DNA of 64,000 bases from positions 26,148,001 through 26,212,000 of the forward strand of contig CM070591.1 in assembly GCA_036346355.1 (NCBI GenBank). Reading direction: 5' to 3'. Each line of letters opens with the position of its first letter. Within the stretch, counting starts at the first letter, position 1. Of the stretch, positions 34,208-46,299 are shown piece by piece. Source of the DNA: Rhipidocladum racemiflorum. Lineage: Eukaryota; Streptophyta; Magnoliopsida; Poales; Poaceae. The translations under genes and the position numbers were made by a program. The notes beneath the pieces were generated by a model. The model was not told the origin of the DNA, did not search any database, and saw only the letters and a list, made by a program, of their open reading frames with translations.

Positions 34208-35520
34208 GTGAATGAGTACCCGATGTTTTTCCCGAAGATCTACCTGGTATGCCGCCACGAGGACATAGAGTTTGTGATAGAGCTTGTACCGGTACAAAGA
34301 CCGATAGCAAAGAGACCCTATCGGATGTCTACCGAGGAGTTGGTAGAGATGAAGAAACAGCTAGAGGAGTTAATAGAGAAAGGATTTATCGAGACCGAGT
34401 TCGTCGCCGTGGGGAGCACCGGTTTTGTTTGTCAAGAAGAAGGACGGAGTTTCAGGATGTGCATTGACTACCGTGCACTCAACGAAGTCACCGTGAAGAA
34501 TAAGTATCCGCTACCCAGGATTGATGATTTGTTTGATCAGTTAAGAGGAGCCGGAGTTTTCTCCAAGATTGATCTCGAGATCGATACCATCGATTGAAGA
34601 TCCGATCGTAAGATATTCAAGACTGCATTCTCGTCAAGATATGGACATTACGAAGTTCTGATTATGTCCTTTGGACTGATTTAATGCGCCACTTATTTCA
34701 TGAATATGATGAATAAGGTGTTCATGGAATATTTGGACAAGTTTGTCGTCGTGTTCATAGACGATATCCTAATCTACTCCAAGACAGAGGATGAACATGC
34801 CGAACACTTAAGGCGAGTTTTGGAAAAGCCGAGGAACAAAGAACTTTTCGCCAAGTTCAGCAAGTGTGATTTTTGGAAGGACAAGGTGGAGTTTCTTGGA
34901 CATGTAATGACCGCAGTAGGAGTCGCCGTAGATCCAAGCAAAGTAGAAGGCGTGTTACATTGGGAGCGTAGAAGGCGTGACCCATTCGGAGTTTCCTTGG
35001 AATGGCAGGATACTACCGCCGTTTCATCGAAGGCTTCTCGACAATTGCGAAACCTCTTACGCATAGCTATTTGAAGAAGGAAAGGAAGTTTGCATGGACG
35101 CCGAGAATGTGAGAAAGGATTTCAGGAGCTGAAGAAGCGATTGACGTCGGCACGGTGTTAGTTCTCTAGGATGTTGCTCAAAGCTTCGATATTTATTGTG
35201 ACGATCGCGCCAAGGACTTGGATGTGTCTTGTCTGCAGAATGGAAAGGTCGCCGCTTATGCATCAAAGGCGATTGAGGCCGCATGAGGAAAATTATCCGA
35301 CACATGACTTGGAGTTAGGCCGTAGTGCATGCTTTGAAGATATGGCGTCACTATCGATTGGAAAGCAGATGTGAAGTGTATACGGATCATAAGAGCCTTA
35401 AGTACATATTCACCCAATCGGATCTGAATATGAGGCGAGGAGATGGTTAGAGTTGATCAAGGACTACAATGTTGGAATCCATTACCATCCGGGAAGGCCA
35501 ACGTAGTAGCCGATGCTCGA
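34208..35520 (+). pseudogene. Reverse transcriptase and RNase H, copy A
   Basis: RT landmarks: RPYRMSTEELVEMKKQLEEL, then MCIDYRALNEVTVKNKYPLPR and FSKIDL (34450-34580), and after a frame change FVVVFIDDILIYSK, whose FIDD box holds the catalytic aspartates (about 34745-34785), then FLGHVMT. RNase H follows from about 35180 in broken frames, ending with TDHKSLKYIF- and VADALSRK-like sequence near 35385-35525. At least four frame changes occur over 1.3 kb. As written this copy cannot make a working enzyme; several of the breaks are at CTG/TCG or CGGG sites where copy B is intact (34573 against 43766). Confidence 0.85.
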
Positions 35521-35559
35521 GTCGGAAAAGCCATACCGTGAGTACGTTGCTAGCCACAA

Positions 35560-37068
35560 GCCGTGATGAGTTATGTAAGGATTTTCAGAAAATGAAGATT
35601 GAGGTTGTACCTAAGCGGATTCTTGGCCGCATTGGAAGTAAAGCCTACCTTAGAGGACCGGATCCGAGAAGGATGTAAGGATGATGACAAGATCCGCAGG
35701 ATTAAGTCCATCAAGGAGGAAGGCAAGGCAGAGGACTTCAAATTGGATGAGCAGGCACGTTATGGATGAAGGATCGGATTTGTGTGCCTAACAAGCGGGA
35801 GTTAAAGCGATCGATTTTGGAAGAAGCCCATGACTCCAAGTACTCAATTCACCACGAAGCGCCAAGATGTATCAGATCTCAAGGAGAGATTCAGTGGCCG
35901 AGTATGAAACGTGAAGTTGCCGAGCATGTTGCATTGTGCGACGTATGCCGGAGAGTCAAGGCAATGCATCGAGAGACCAGCGAGATTGCTCACCGCTAAA
36001 AATACCCGAGTGGAAGTGGGAGGAAATCGGAATGGATTTCATTACCGGTTTGCCAAGACTCAAGGGGTTATGACTCCATATGGGTTATAGTGGATCGCTT
36101 GACCAAAGTAGCCCATTTTATCCCGTGAAGACCACCTACTCGGGAGATAAGTTAGCGAGTTGTACATGATCAGATTATCTGTTTGCACGGAGTGCCAAAG
36201 AGGATTGTATCTGACGAAGGTACCCAATTTACCTCAAGGTTCGAATAAGTTGCATGAAGCCATGGGAACCCGTTTAAACTTCAAGATGACTTATCATCCA
36301 CAGACGGATGGGACAGACCGAAAGAGTCAACCAGATTCTAGAGGATATGTTGAGAGCTTGTGCATTGGCTTATGCTACCTCTTGGGATAAAAGTTTGCCG
36401 TATGCCGAGTTCGATTACAACAATAGTTATCGAGGCTAGTTCTGAGATGTCACCTTTTGAGGCCTTTGTATGGTCGACCCTGTCGGACGCCATTGAATTG
36501 GAATGAGACCGGCGAGCGCCGTGTCTTTGGGCCTGATATTCTTCAAGAAGCTGAAGAACAGGTCGCCATGATTAGGGAAAGGTTGAAGATAGCCCAATCT
36601 CGACAGAAGAGTTATGCTGACAATCGTCGCCGAGATTTGAGTTTTGAACCAGAAGACTTTGTATACCTCAGAGTTACGCCTCTCAGGGGAGTTAAGAGGT
36701 TCCATGCCAAAGGGAAACTTGCACCCCGTTATGTTGGTCCATTTAAGATTTTGAGCCGCAGAGGCGAAGTTGCTTATCAGCTGGAGTTGCCACAGTCGTT
36801 GGCAGGAGTACATGATGTATTCCATGTGTCCCAGTTAAAGAAGTGTCTCCGAGTTCCTGAGGAACAGACACCGTTAGAATCAATTGAGTTGCAAGAGGAT
36901 TTGACTTATAAGGAGTATCCCGTGAGGATTCTAGACACAATGGATCGAGAAACTAGAAACAAGTCAACCCGTTTCTGTAGAGTTCAGTGGAGCAACCATG
37001 AAGAAAGCGAAGCGACTTGGGAGCGCGAAGAGGATTTGAAGAAAGAATTTCCAAACCTATTCCTTTAG
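35560..37068 (+). pseudogene. Integrase and C-terminal chromodomain, copy A
   Basis: The integrase zinc-binding part lies near 35815-35960 (KYSIHHE, HVALCDVCRRVKA). Catalytic-core text (MDFITGL, VDRLTKVAHFIP) follows from 36030 in several frames. From 36457 one frame stays open for 203 codons to TAG 37066-37068: RTPLNWNETGERRVFGPDI, FEPEDFVYLRVTPLRGVKRF, KGKLAPRYVGPFKIL, VHDVFHVSQLKKCL. The final 55 or so residues (VRILDTMDRETRNKSTRF, VQWSNHEESEATWEREEDL) form a chromodomain of the kind that guides chromoviruses to modified chromatin. This domain is the basis for calling the family a chromovirus. Confidence 0.88.
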
Positions 37069-37095
37069 TGAGCCCTGAATCTCGGGGACGAGATT

Positions 37096-37114
37096 CTATT
37101 AAGGGGGGGAGGTT
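37096..37114 (+). promoter_or_regulatory. Polypurine tract before the central LTR
   Basis: CTATTAAGGGGGGGAGGTT directly precedes TGTAACACC (37115). It follows the stop codon of pol by about 30 bp, after the conserved text CTCGGGGACGAGATT. Confidence 0.9.
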
Positions 37115-37526
37115 TGTAACACCCCAAAATTTTGCTTTTCTTAAATTCATGTGTGATTTGGCACTTTGGTGAATTTTTGGAATTTTCTTGAATTTATTTG
37201 GATTTATTTGGAATTTATTTGAATTTATTCCATTTTGAAATAATTAAAGAATTTAATTTTGCAAATAAAATTTTGTTGGAAATATTTTATTTGAGTCCAA
37301 AATGATCCAAAGAATTTTCCATTTTTTCCGAATTTTTCTCGAGTCATTTGCTATTTTTAATGAATTAAATGAATTATCGGGATTATTTTAAATATTAAAT
37401 CGCTGGAAATTCAAACTCGGGTCAAATACTGTTCATCCGACCGAAGTCGGAACCCGAAGTCGGACTCGAGTCCGACCCGAGCCACGTGACTTAATCGAAC
37501 CCACTCCTAAACCTAATCAATCCCAA

Positions 37527-38281
37527 CCGTTGGATCAAGATCCAACGGCCGAGATCCGCCTTACGGCTTCGAGCCGTGATCCGCCCGGATCCGATCGCGC
37601 CGCGGCGATCGTGGCCGTTGATCGCGCCACGTGGGCCGGTGAGAGTCGCCGTCTTCGCCGAGACCGAAGCCGACTCCGCCACGCGCCGCCGTAAAGAACT
37701 AGGTTTCCGTCTAGGGCACGAACGCCGAGGCTATTTAACGCGTGAGATGTCCCCCGAGGTTGCCCTCATCCTTGCGCCCCCGTTCCCCCGAGCCATCTTG
37801 CCTGAGCCGCCGTCGTTTGCCCGTGCGAGCTCGCCAGAAGTTGGAGGAAGTGACCGCCGCGGTTTTGCTCGATTCCGCCGTCCGTCGTCTTCCGCCGAGA
37901 AGGAGCCCAGATCCGAGTCCTCGCGTCGAGACGCACCGGCGAAGGACCCTTCATCTCGCCGAGCAACCCGGACGCCGTCGGGCTCGTCGTCGTTCTCGTC
38001 TCCGGTGCCCAAGCTCCGCCGTGCCATCGCCGGACTCTGCGAGCTCAGAGGACCGTCAGATCCAGATCGGACGGTTGAGGTGAGTTCACGTGTTCCAAAC
38101 CCGATTAGATCTGGACCGTTGGATCAAGATCCAACGGTTCACAATCGCCACGTGCTGTAGCAGTGCGATTATAGGATTAGATCTGGACCGTCCGATCTAA
38201 ATCGAACGGCCCACGATCAACGAGTAGTTTCAACGTGTTAACCCTGGATCTAATCCGCGCCGTTGAATTTCAAATCAACGG
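37527..38281. repeat. Array of 22-bp dyads with AACGG ends, central LTR
   Basis: Five imperfect palindromes with CCGT...ACGG ends at 37527-37548, 38053-38074, 38116-38137, 38188-38209 and 38260-38281. The first and third have perfect 10-bp arms, CCGTTGGATC and GATCCAACGG, around AA. The last four are spaced 63-72 bp apart. The LTR at 46300 keeps the last four (46587, 46650, 46722, 46794) and the LTR at 58978 has about seven. Confidence 0.85.
37732..37738 (+). promoter_or_regulatory. Putative TATA box of the chromovirus LTR
   Basis: GCTATTTAACGCG, 617 bp into the LTR. The corresponding CCTATTTAATGCG occurs 535 bp into the LTR at 58978. The same position is deleted in the LTR at 46300. Confidence 0.5.
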
Positions 38282-40629
38282 TCGTGATTGCGCCACGTGT
38301 CGGGAAGTTGGACCGACGTGGTCAGCGCCGTCCACGCGCGCGTGCGTGTGACGCTGACACGCGGGGCCCGCGTGTCAGAGGGCCCGCATGTCAGTGGCTG
38401 ACCCCGCCAAGCGCTGACGTCACCCATGACGTCACAGTGGGTCCCACCTGTCAGCACCGTGGGCTGAGCCCCGCTGACGTCAGCGATGACGTCACCCGAG
38501 AGGGCCCACATGTCAGTCTCACGTGGAGTCGTGGACCGAGTCCACGGTGGACCCGAGCCGAGCGTGGACCAAGTCCATGGACCAGCTGACGTCAGCCGCC
38601 CAATCAGAGGCTGCCACGTGTCCATGCTGACGCAATAATTAATTTCCGAAAAAGAAAATGATTTATTAATTCGAAATATTGATTCAAATTTAGATTCAAA
38701 CTTCAAACGCTTATAACTTTTGCGTTTCAACTCCGATTTGAGTGATTCAAATTTCTAAATTTGTATAAAATTGAGATCTACCTAAATATGAATTTTATTT
38801 AATTTTTGGACTAAAGTTTTTCTCTGTAATATTATTTAATTGATTATTTAAACTTTAATAAATCATAACTTTTGCGTTTTAACTCCAAATTTGACGATTC
38901 CAGTTTCTAAAAATCCAGAAAATTATGTTCTCTCTGTTTATGGATTTTATTTGGAGTTTTGGGATGTTTTTGCCTAGTGTTTATTTGTGTATTTGCTATT
39001 TGCACGCTTTACGAGTAGACGTTGAAGTGCCGGAAGGATTCGAGGGAGAAGTGTTGACTCAGGATCCAACTCAAGACCAAGAGCAAGTGCTTTTTGAAGG
39101 CAAGTTGTGCTTTGACCATATTGATCCTATTTCGAAATCTATTTTGATTTAAACTATTGCATGCTAGTTCAAGTAGAAAGATACTTTGATTAAACATGGG
39201 GTGAGATAAAGACCAATTTGCTATATGACACCTTGATTACTTAAGTATGTGCCATGACCCTTTGTCACCCTAGTTGTGGTTTACTAGTTGGACATTATTA
39301 AATTGCCAACATGGGTTTAGATCGTTGTAGTATCTTTGCTTAGACACACTCGTGCTCATGACATGATTTTGGATAATCAAATGCTAATATTGACTTAATG
39401 ATATATTGAACCTGTTTTGGAAAAGTATCATGTGATGTTGATGGCACGTGGTGCATGGTAATCAAGCGGGGTTTGATAAACGATTTTCGGCCAGGGCATG
39501 TGGCAAGAGTAATCAGGTGGGCCGTTGTGGCATTGGGGATGTTGATTTGGTTTTGGGTAGTCTTGCCCTGGTCACTCTAAGGACTTAACCTTGCAAGCCT
39601 TTGAACCAGGTCATACTTGCAACCACATGGGTGGAATGGGACGGCCCTAGTTGATTAAGTCGCTAAGGACTCACTTGTGGAGCCTCAGGGTGTCAATTAC
39701 ACCGTTTGTGTGATTGTGCGGGGAGCGTATCGTGGTCGTGGCCAGATACCCATCTAACGGTGTGTTGGTCCCATACTTCGCCTTGGCTAAGGGAAGGGAT
39801 GGTGTAGAGCACGAACCTGAGAGGACCACCTGTGTTGTTTGAGGCTTCCGAAAGGCTTTGTTACTGAACTTCGCCTTTGTGGTGTTTTGACTGTATCTTG
39901 TGGGTAAAGTGCATAACCTCTGCAGAGTGTAGAATCTATTTGAATAGCCGAGTCCACGGTGATCGACAATGCTCTGAATTACAATCAAGGGTTAGACTTT
40001 CTGAATATAACTTTGATTTGAAAAGTTGGGTTGGTTTAGTAAAGAAGTTGATGGAAATGTGGTTTAGGATGGGAAAATGTTTATTAAATTTCTTGAGAAG
40101 TTATTTATGCTTTACTTATTTCTACTGCTTTCGAATCTACTTTTATTACTTGTCAAAAGTCAAGTTTCGCAAATATACCTTGAGCTACTCCTTTGTACCA
40201 AGCCATGCATATAGTATATTAGCTTGCATTCCGTGCATGACTTGCCGAGTACCAAGTACTCACCCTTGCCTCAACACAATACCAGTTGAAGAGGAGATTA
40301 CGCCAGCTGGAGGAGGATTTCCAAGAAGACCCGTCTACTTAGGGATGCGAGCCCACCGGTTGCCTGGTATCTTGGATGGCGCCACGAAGTTATTTGATTT
40401 TCCGCTGCTGTTATTTCTCTTTTAACAAGTTTCGCCTTGTGAGGCATATATTTGTAACTTGGCCATAAGGTCGAGTAACCCTTTGATTATTTAAATAAAG
40501 TACTTTGATAGTATCGTTTGGTATGATTGTGATATATACCGATGTTAAGACTGTGTGCACTAAGCGCGTTCTGGACTAGTGCTGAATACACAGAGGGTCC
40601 GGATTTGCAAATTCGGGTCCCGACAGAGG

Positions 40630-40641
40630 TGGTATCGAGCC
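40630..40641 (+). promoter_or_regulatory. Primer binding site of interior B (one base short)
   Basis: TGGTATCGAGCC, four bases after the LTR end at 40625. Same shortened form as at 31438. Confidence 0.8.
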
Positions 40642-40843
40642 ATACTTGACCGTAGGCTCAACCCTAAGCTAGAATGGTCGTAGTGAGGATAAAACCTATT
40701 TTCTAAAGCTAAAAATTTGTGAAGACAAGAAATGACATCTCGACTTATCCCCTTCTCTCTTTTCTTGTCTCTTGCTGAAATTTTCCCTTACCTTGTCACA
40801 ATTGAAAAATTCGAAGTTCTTACGTAAAGCACGCTTGTGACAG

Positions 40844-41562
40844 ATGGAGGAAGAGTTCAACCACGTTGATCTGGGAGTTGGTCACGCCGCGGAACTTTGG
40901 CATATGCTACTGAGACTCTCGGAGATTTTGAGAAGCCCCAATACCAAGTGGAAGTGATCGGACAAGCGGGATTGATCAAGGCTTGTGACGTGAAGATTGA
41001 GGTACTGCTAGGAAAAAGGGCCCAGGCAATCGCTCGATACAACTGCCCGCCAGAGATCTACAATGCGGATGGGTATCCAAGAAGTATCACGACGCCGCAA
41101 TGCGGCACATTACCCGTATCTACGCCGAGAGTTGGAGAGTACGGTGTTCGCTACCATCCGCGCAGCGATAACCTCCTTGACCCAAGGCGATTCAGGATGA
41201 GGATGCCACGGTTACATACGCTTGGCACGATTTATCGTCGCCCAAGAGGATGTACTAGATAATACAAGCAAGGAGCTACAGAAGGCCCGCAAGGAGATCA
41301 CGACAGAGAAGAACAGATGGCAGGAAGCTCAAGAGTATGTGGCACACCTTCTACGAAGGATTGACGAGTTGGAGATGACTTTGTACCGACTGCACCCAGA
41401 GCCAAGATTGAGCTACACGAGCCAGATCCAGAGGAGTCAGATCTCGATGAGGACACTGCTTCTTCGACGACCACGGATGACACAGTTGCTGGACATGGCA
41501 ATCGTTTCGCGCCTATGCCGCAGCACCCGTACCCAGGCCGTGGAGGTTTTCTTGATGAGTGA
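40844..41562 (+). pseudogene. Additional ORF upstream of gag, copy B
   Basis: ATG at 40844 (MEEEFNHVDLGVGHAAELWH) to TGA 41560-41562 after GGFLDE. It is longer in frame than copy A over the N-terminal block and over the coiled-coil part (LARFIVAQEDVLDNTSKELQ, 41222 onward), but has indels in the middle. Comparing the three copies shows the same three-part plan: N-terminal alpha/beta-like block, charged helix, acidic low-complexity linker. Function unknown. Confidence 0.7.
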
Positions 41563-41840
41563 GCATAGGTTCTATAGTGAGACTCCTTCGCCGAGTCGAG
41601 TCATAGAATAAAGAGTCACCCTTTAGGCGTTAGACTCCAGAGTTAGTTCGATTTGGATTTGCTTTGGTTCTTTGAGTGTGCGTTATGTGTTGCAAGGCCC
41701 TTAGGCATTGTAAGCAGCCATACCAAGTTATTAAATAATAAAGTTGGACCTTAAAGTTACCCCTTTCGCCCCGCATAAGTTCCATACTACTTGTCTATTC
41801 TTGTTTCCCTCTCATCTCTAAACCTAGAGCAAATCGACAG

Positions 41841-42850
41841 ATGGTGAACACCCGTGGGAACTTTGGAAGCAATGGGAGTGGTTCTCGCCACAGAAAACCC
41901 CAATGATAGAGCACCAAAGACCGCCATTGATATGCAGAATTTTGGAGCCTTTCTTGCTGCTCAGACTCGCTTGATGCATGCTATGATGCAACAAATGCAG
42001 CACGTCCACTGCTCAGGCCACCGCTAATCAAGTTAATCAAGGGCCACGCCCGAATACAAGGTTGTCGAGTTCATGAGGACTCACCCACCCACTTTCTCTC
42101 GGGAATGCCAATCCATTGGAGGCCGATGATTGGTTAAGATCAATCGAGAGGAAGCTACACATAGCTCAGTGCATAGGGAATGAGAAGGTACTCTCGCTTC
42201 TCATCACCGAAGGAACATTGCCGAATGGTGGGAGAACTTCGTGCCACGCAGAGAACCCTCAAGATATCACTTGGGAAGAGTTCACACGGTGCATTCCGAC
42301 AAGATCACGTGCCTGAAGGAATCATGGACCTTAAGAAGGAGGAGTTCAGAGCATCAAGCAAGGTAATCAGCCGGTGGTCGACTACCCTGAACAAGTTCAC
42401 ACGGCTAGCACGCTACGCACTGAGGATGTAGCGGCGAGATAAATCCAGGCAGCCTCGTTTCATGAAGGACTTAACTCAGATTGCAAGTAGGATTGATCAC
42501 CCACACCTTTCCAGATTTCCCAGAGTTGGTGAATAAGGCACTTATTCTTGAGGACAAGCGCAAGGAACTGGATGAGAACAGGAAGCGCGAGGATGCAACA
42601 AAGAAGGATCACGCCAGTGGAACGCAATACTGAGGGTTGCACCAAATCAATTCTTCAGATTCCAACCACGTAATGCAACAAGGACACCATCCCAAAGCAC
42701 CAAGACCTGCCAATCGTAACTACCAAACCCCAACCCCGCTTAGAAACGCTACTCCGTGCAACAAGAAGGAACAAGTGAGGCGTCATACAACTGCAACGAG
42801 CCAGGACACTTTGCCAACAGCTTGTCCGAAGAAGACAGCAGAGCGACTCC
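41841..42850 (+). pseudogene. Gag of chromovirus copy B, many small indels
   Basis: ATG at 41841 matches the other gag starts. The same capsid text is found in short pieces across all three plus frames (EADDWLRSIERKLHIAQC at 42116; NPQDITWEEFT; PEGIMDLKKEEFRA at 42310). A zinc-knuckle piece, YNCNEPGHFANS, is in frame near 42780. Compared with copy A at 32647, single and double base losses occur every 30-60 bp, an unusually high density given the near identity of the surrounding sequence. Confidence 0.82.
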
Positions 42851-42899
42851 CAGTTCGCTTCAATCTAGGAACCACCCAGCTAGGGCGCCAAAGACCAGG

Positions 42900-43400
42900 A
42901 GCCACACCCCAGGCATCGTGGTGAGAGGCCGAGTCAACCATGTCACCGCAGATGCACCGCAGAATGCTACGGACGTCGTCTTGGGTAAGTTACTTGTTAA
43001 CTCAAGCACCTGCAATTTTGTTTGACTCGAGCTTCGCATTCGTTTGTTTATGCAAGGCTTTGCTACTAGAAATGATTTAAGGATTGCAAGACTTAAGTGC
43101 ATGCTTTTAGTTCAAACCCACAGTTCCGAACTCCGAACGAAAGTAGGATGTTCCGGTGAGAATACTAATAGATGGAATAGAGTTCCTAGCAAACCTTATA
43201 ATTTTGGAGACCCGGACCTTAGACGTCATATTGGGAATGGATTGGTTATCCAAGCACAAGGCTGTATTGGATTGTGGACGAAGGACTATCTCGATTGAGA
43301 GCAGTGTGGGAAGAAAGTGGAATTTCAAGCCACTGCAGCTAGAGATGGACAGTTGATGGTTAACGATGCACCAAGGCTATCGGCATAGAGGATGTCCGGT
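42900..43400 (+). pseudogene. Aspartic protease region, copy B
   Basis: RGRVNHVTADAPQNATDVVL near 42920 marks the start, and FATRNDLRIARLKCMLLVQT and MDWLSKHKAVLDCGRRTISI (43238-43290) mark the body. The Asp-Ser-Gly active site near 43027 lacks two bases, as in copy A. Residues after the site stay in recognisable frames. Confidence 0.78.
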
Positions 43401-44735
43401 AGTGAATGAGTACCCGATGTTTTTCCCGAAGATCTACCTGGTATGCCGCCAGGCAGGGACATAGAGTTTGTGATAGAGCTTGTACTGCACAAGACCGATA
43501 GCAAAGAGACCCTATCGGATGTCTACCGAGGAGTTGGTAGAGATGAAGAAACAGCTAGAGGAGTTAATAGAGAAAGGATTTATCAGACCGAGTTCATCGC
43601 CGTGGGGAGCACCAGTTTTGTTTGTCAAGAAGAAGGACGGGAGTTTCAGGATGTGCATTGACTACCGTGCACTCAACGAAGTCACCGTGAAGAATAAGTA
43701 TCCGCTACCCAGGATTGATGATTTGTTTGATCAGTTAAGAGGAGCCGGAGTTTTCTCCAAGATTGATCTGAGATCGGGATACCATCGATTGAAGATCCGA
43801 TCGTAAGATATTCAAGATCGCATTCTCGTCAAGATATGGACATTACGAAGTTTCTGATTATGTCCTTTGGGACTCGAATGCGCCACTTATTTCATGAATA
43901 TGATGAATAAGGTGTTCATGGAATATTTGGACAAGTTTGTAAATGCGTGTTCATAGACGATATCCTAATCTACTCCAAGACAGAGGATGAACATGCCGAA
44001 CACTTAAGGCGAGTTTTGGAAAAGCCGAGGGAACAAAGAACTTTTCGCCAAGTTCAGCAAGTGTGATTTTTGGAAGGACAAGGTGGAGTTTCTTGGACAT
44101 GTAATGACCGCGAAGGAGTCGCCGTAGATCCAAGCAAAGTAGAAGCTGTGTTACATTGGGAGCAGCCAAGATCGTGACCTGCATTCGGAGTTTCCTTGGA
44201 ATGGCAGGATACTACCGCCGTTTCATCGAAGGCTTCTCGACAATTGCGAAACCTCTTACGCAGCTGAAGAAGGAAAGGAAGTTTGCATGGACGCTTGAGA
44301 ATGTGAGAAAGGATTTGTGAGCTGAAGAAGCGATTGACGTCGACACGATGTTAGTTCTACCTGATGTTGCTCAAAGCTTCGATATTTATTGTGACGACGC
44401 GCCAAGGACTTGGATGTGTCTTGATGCAGAATGGAAATGTCGCCGCTTATGCATCAAGGCGATTGAGGCCGCATGAGGAAAATTATCCGACACATGACTT
44501 GGAGTTAGGCTGCCGTAGTGCATGCTTTGAAGATATGGCGTCACTATCGATTGGAAACAGATGTGAAGTGTATACGGATCATAAGAGCCTTAAGTACATA
44601 TTCACCCACGGATCTGAATATGAGGCGAGGAGATGGTTAGAGTTGATCAAGGACTACAATGTTGGAATCCATTACCATCCCGGGAAGGCCAACGTAGTAG
44701 CCGATGCTCTGAGTCGGAAAAGCCATACCGTGAGT
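43400..44735 (+). pseudogene. Reverse transcriptase and RNase H, copy B
   Basis: RT reads in one frame over 43480-43806: IAKRPYRMSTEELVEMKKQL, FRMCIDYRALNEVTVKNKY, LPRIDDLFDQLRGAGVFSK, LRSGYHRLKI. The FIDDILIYSK box near 43955-43985 is preceded by an indel. RNase H is open in the frame from 44364: LGCVLMQNGNVAAYASRRLR, VYTDHKSLKYIF, KANVVADALSRKSH. Copy B is better preserved than A through the RT palm and RNase H. Together they show a standard Ty3/gypsy order. Confidence 0.86.
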
Positions 44736-46258
44736 ACGTTGCTAGCCACAAGCCAGGATGAGTTATGTAAGGATTTTCAGAAAATGAAGATTGAGGTTGT
44801 ACCTAGCGGATTCTTGGCCGCATTGGAAGTAAAGCCTACCTTAGAGGACCAGATCCGAGAAGGACAGAAGGATGATGACAAGATCCGCAGGATTAAGTCC
44901 ATCAAGGAGGAAGGCAAGGCAGAGGACTTCAAATTGGATGAGCAGGGCACGTTATGGATGAAGGATCGGATTTGTGTGCCTAACAAGCAGGAGTTAAAGC
45001 GACTGATTTTGGAAGAAGCCCATGACTCCAAGTACTCAATTCACCCTGGAAGCGCCAAGATGTATCAGGATCTGAAGGAGAGATTCGGTGGCGAGTATGA
45101 AGCGTGAAGTTGCCGAGCATGTTGCATTGTGCGACGTATGCCGTAGAGTCAAGGCAATGCATCGAGAGACCAGGATTGCTACAGCCGCTAAAAATACCTG
45201 AGTGGAAGTGGGAGGAAATCGGAATGGATTTCATTACCGGTTTGCCGAAGACTCAAGGGGGTTATGACTCCATATGGGTTATAGTGGATCGCTTGACCAA
45301 AGTAGCCCATTTTATCCCCGTAAAGACCACCTACTCGGGAGATAAGTTAGCAGAGTTGTACATGATCAGGATTATCTGTTTGCACGGAGTGCCAAAGAGG
45401 ATTGTATCGGACAGAGGTACCCAATTTACCTCAAGATTCTGGAATAAGTTGCATGAAGCCATGGGAACCCGTTTAAACTTCAGTACAGCTTATCATCCAC
45501 AGACGGATGGACAGACCGAAAGAGTCAACCAGATTCTAGAGGATATGTTGAGAGCTTGTGCATTGGCTTATGCTACCTCTTGGGATAAAAGTTTGCCGTA
45601 TGCCGAGTTCAGTTACAACAATAGTTATCGAGGCTAGTTCTGAGATGTCACCTTTTGAGGCCTTTGTATGGTCGACCCGTCGGACGCCATTGAATTGGAA
45701 TGAGACCGTGGCGCCGTGTCTTTGGGCCTGATATTCTTCAAGAAGTCAAGAACAGTCGCCATGATTAGGGAAAGGTTGGAGATAGCCCAATCTCGACGGA
45801 AGAGTTATCTTGACAATCGTCGCCGAGATTTGAGTTTTGAACCGAGAAGACTTTGTATACCTTAGAGTTACGCCTCTCGGGGAGTTAAGAGGTTCCATGC
45901 CAAAGGGAAACTTGCACCCGTTATGTTGGTCCATTTAAGATTTTGAGCATGAGGCGAAGTTGCTTATCACCGAGTTGCCACGATCGTTGGCGAGGAGTAC
46001 ATGATGTATTCCATGTGTCCCGATTAAAGAAGTGTCTCCGAGTTCCCGAGGAAATGCACACCGTTAGAATCAATTGAGTTGCAAGAGGATTTGACTTATA
46101 AGGAGTATCCCGTGAGGATTCTAGACACAATGGATCGAGAAACTAGAAACAAGTCAACCCGTTTCAGAGAGTTCGAAAGGAGCAACCATGAAGAAAGCGA
46201 AGCGACTTGGGGCCTTGAAGAGGATTTGAAGAAAGAATTTCCAAACCTATTCCTTTAG
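44736..46258 (+). pseudogene. Integrase and chromodomain, copy B
   Basis: The linker and zinc-binding part are in frame to about 45107 (HDSKYSIHPGSAKMYQDLKE). A second frame, 45104-45637, contains HVALCDVC-like text and the catalytic core with all three acidic residues visible: GMDFITGLPKTQ, IVSDRGTQFTSRFW and HPQTDGQTERVNQILED. The frame is lost at 45635 (NNSYRG then stop), and the C-terminal part with the chromodomain (45640-46258) is in pieces. The end corresponds to 37068 in copy A. Confidence 0.85.
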
Positions 46259-46281
46259 TGAGCCCTGAATCTCGGGACGAG

Positions 46282-46299
46282 ATTCTATTAAGGGAGGTT
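46282..46299 (+). promoter_or_regulatory. Polypurine tract before the third LTR
   Basis: TTCTATTAAGGGAGGTT-like sequence before TGTAACACC at 46300. It is shorter in its G run than the tract before 37115. Confidence 0.85.

Larger units (their letters stand above)
37115..40625 (+). repeat. Complete chromovirus LTR shared by A and B
   Basis: 3511 bp, from TGTAACACCCC to GGGTCCCGACA. It contains a TATTTAA box (37732), a set of dyads (37527-38281), a repeated TAACTTTTGCGTTT motif (38714 and 38866) and the common U5 end. It is the 3' LTR of interior A and the 5' LTR of interior B. ORFs inside it (for example 37576-38160) lie in GC-rich U3/R sequence and are not kept in the other LTR copies. Confidence 0.93.

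Noticed and set aside
37576..38160. 194-codon ORF in the chromovirus LTR
   Set aside because: It falls across the LTR core promoter and GC-rich region; the other LTRs delete it (46300) or break the frame (59485-59880). No domain is recognisable.
38925..39152. 75-residue ORF repeated exactly in the LTR at 47456-47684
   Set aside because: The exact match reflects near-identical LTRs. It lies within U5-proximal LTR sequence, with no start context or domain.
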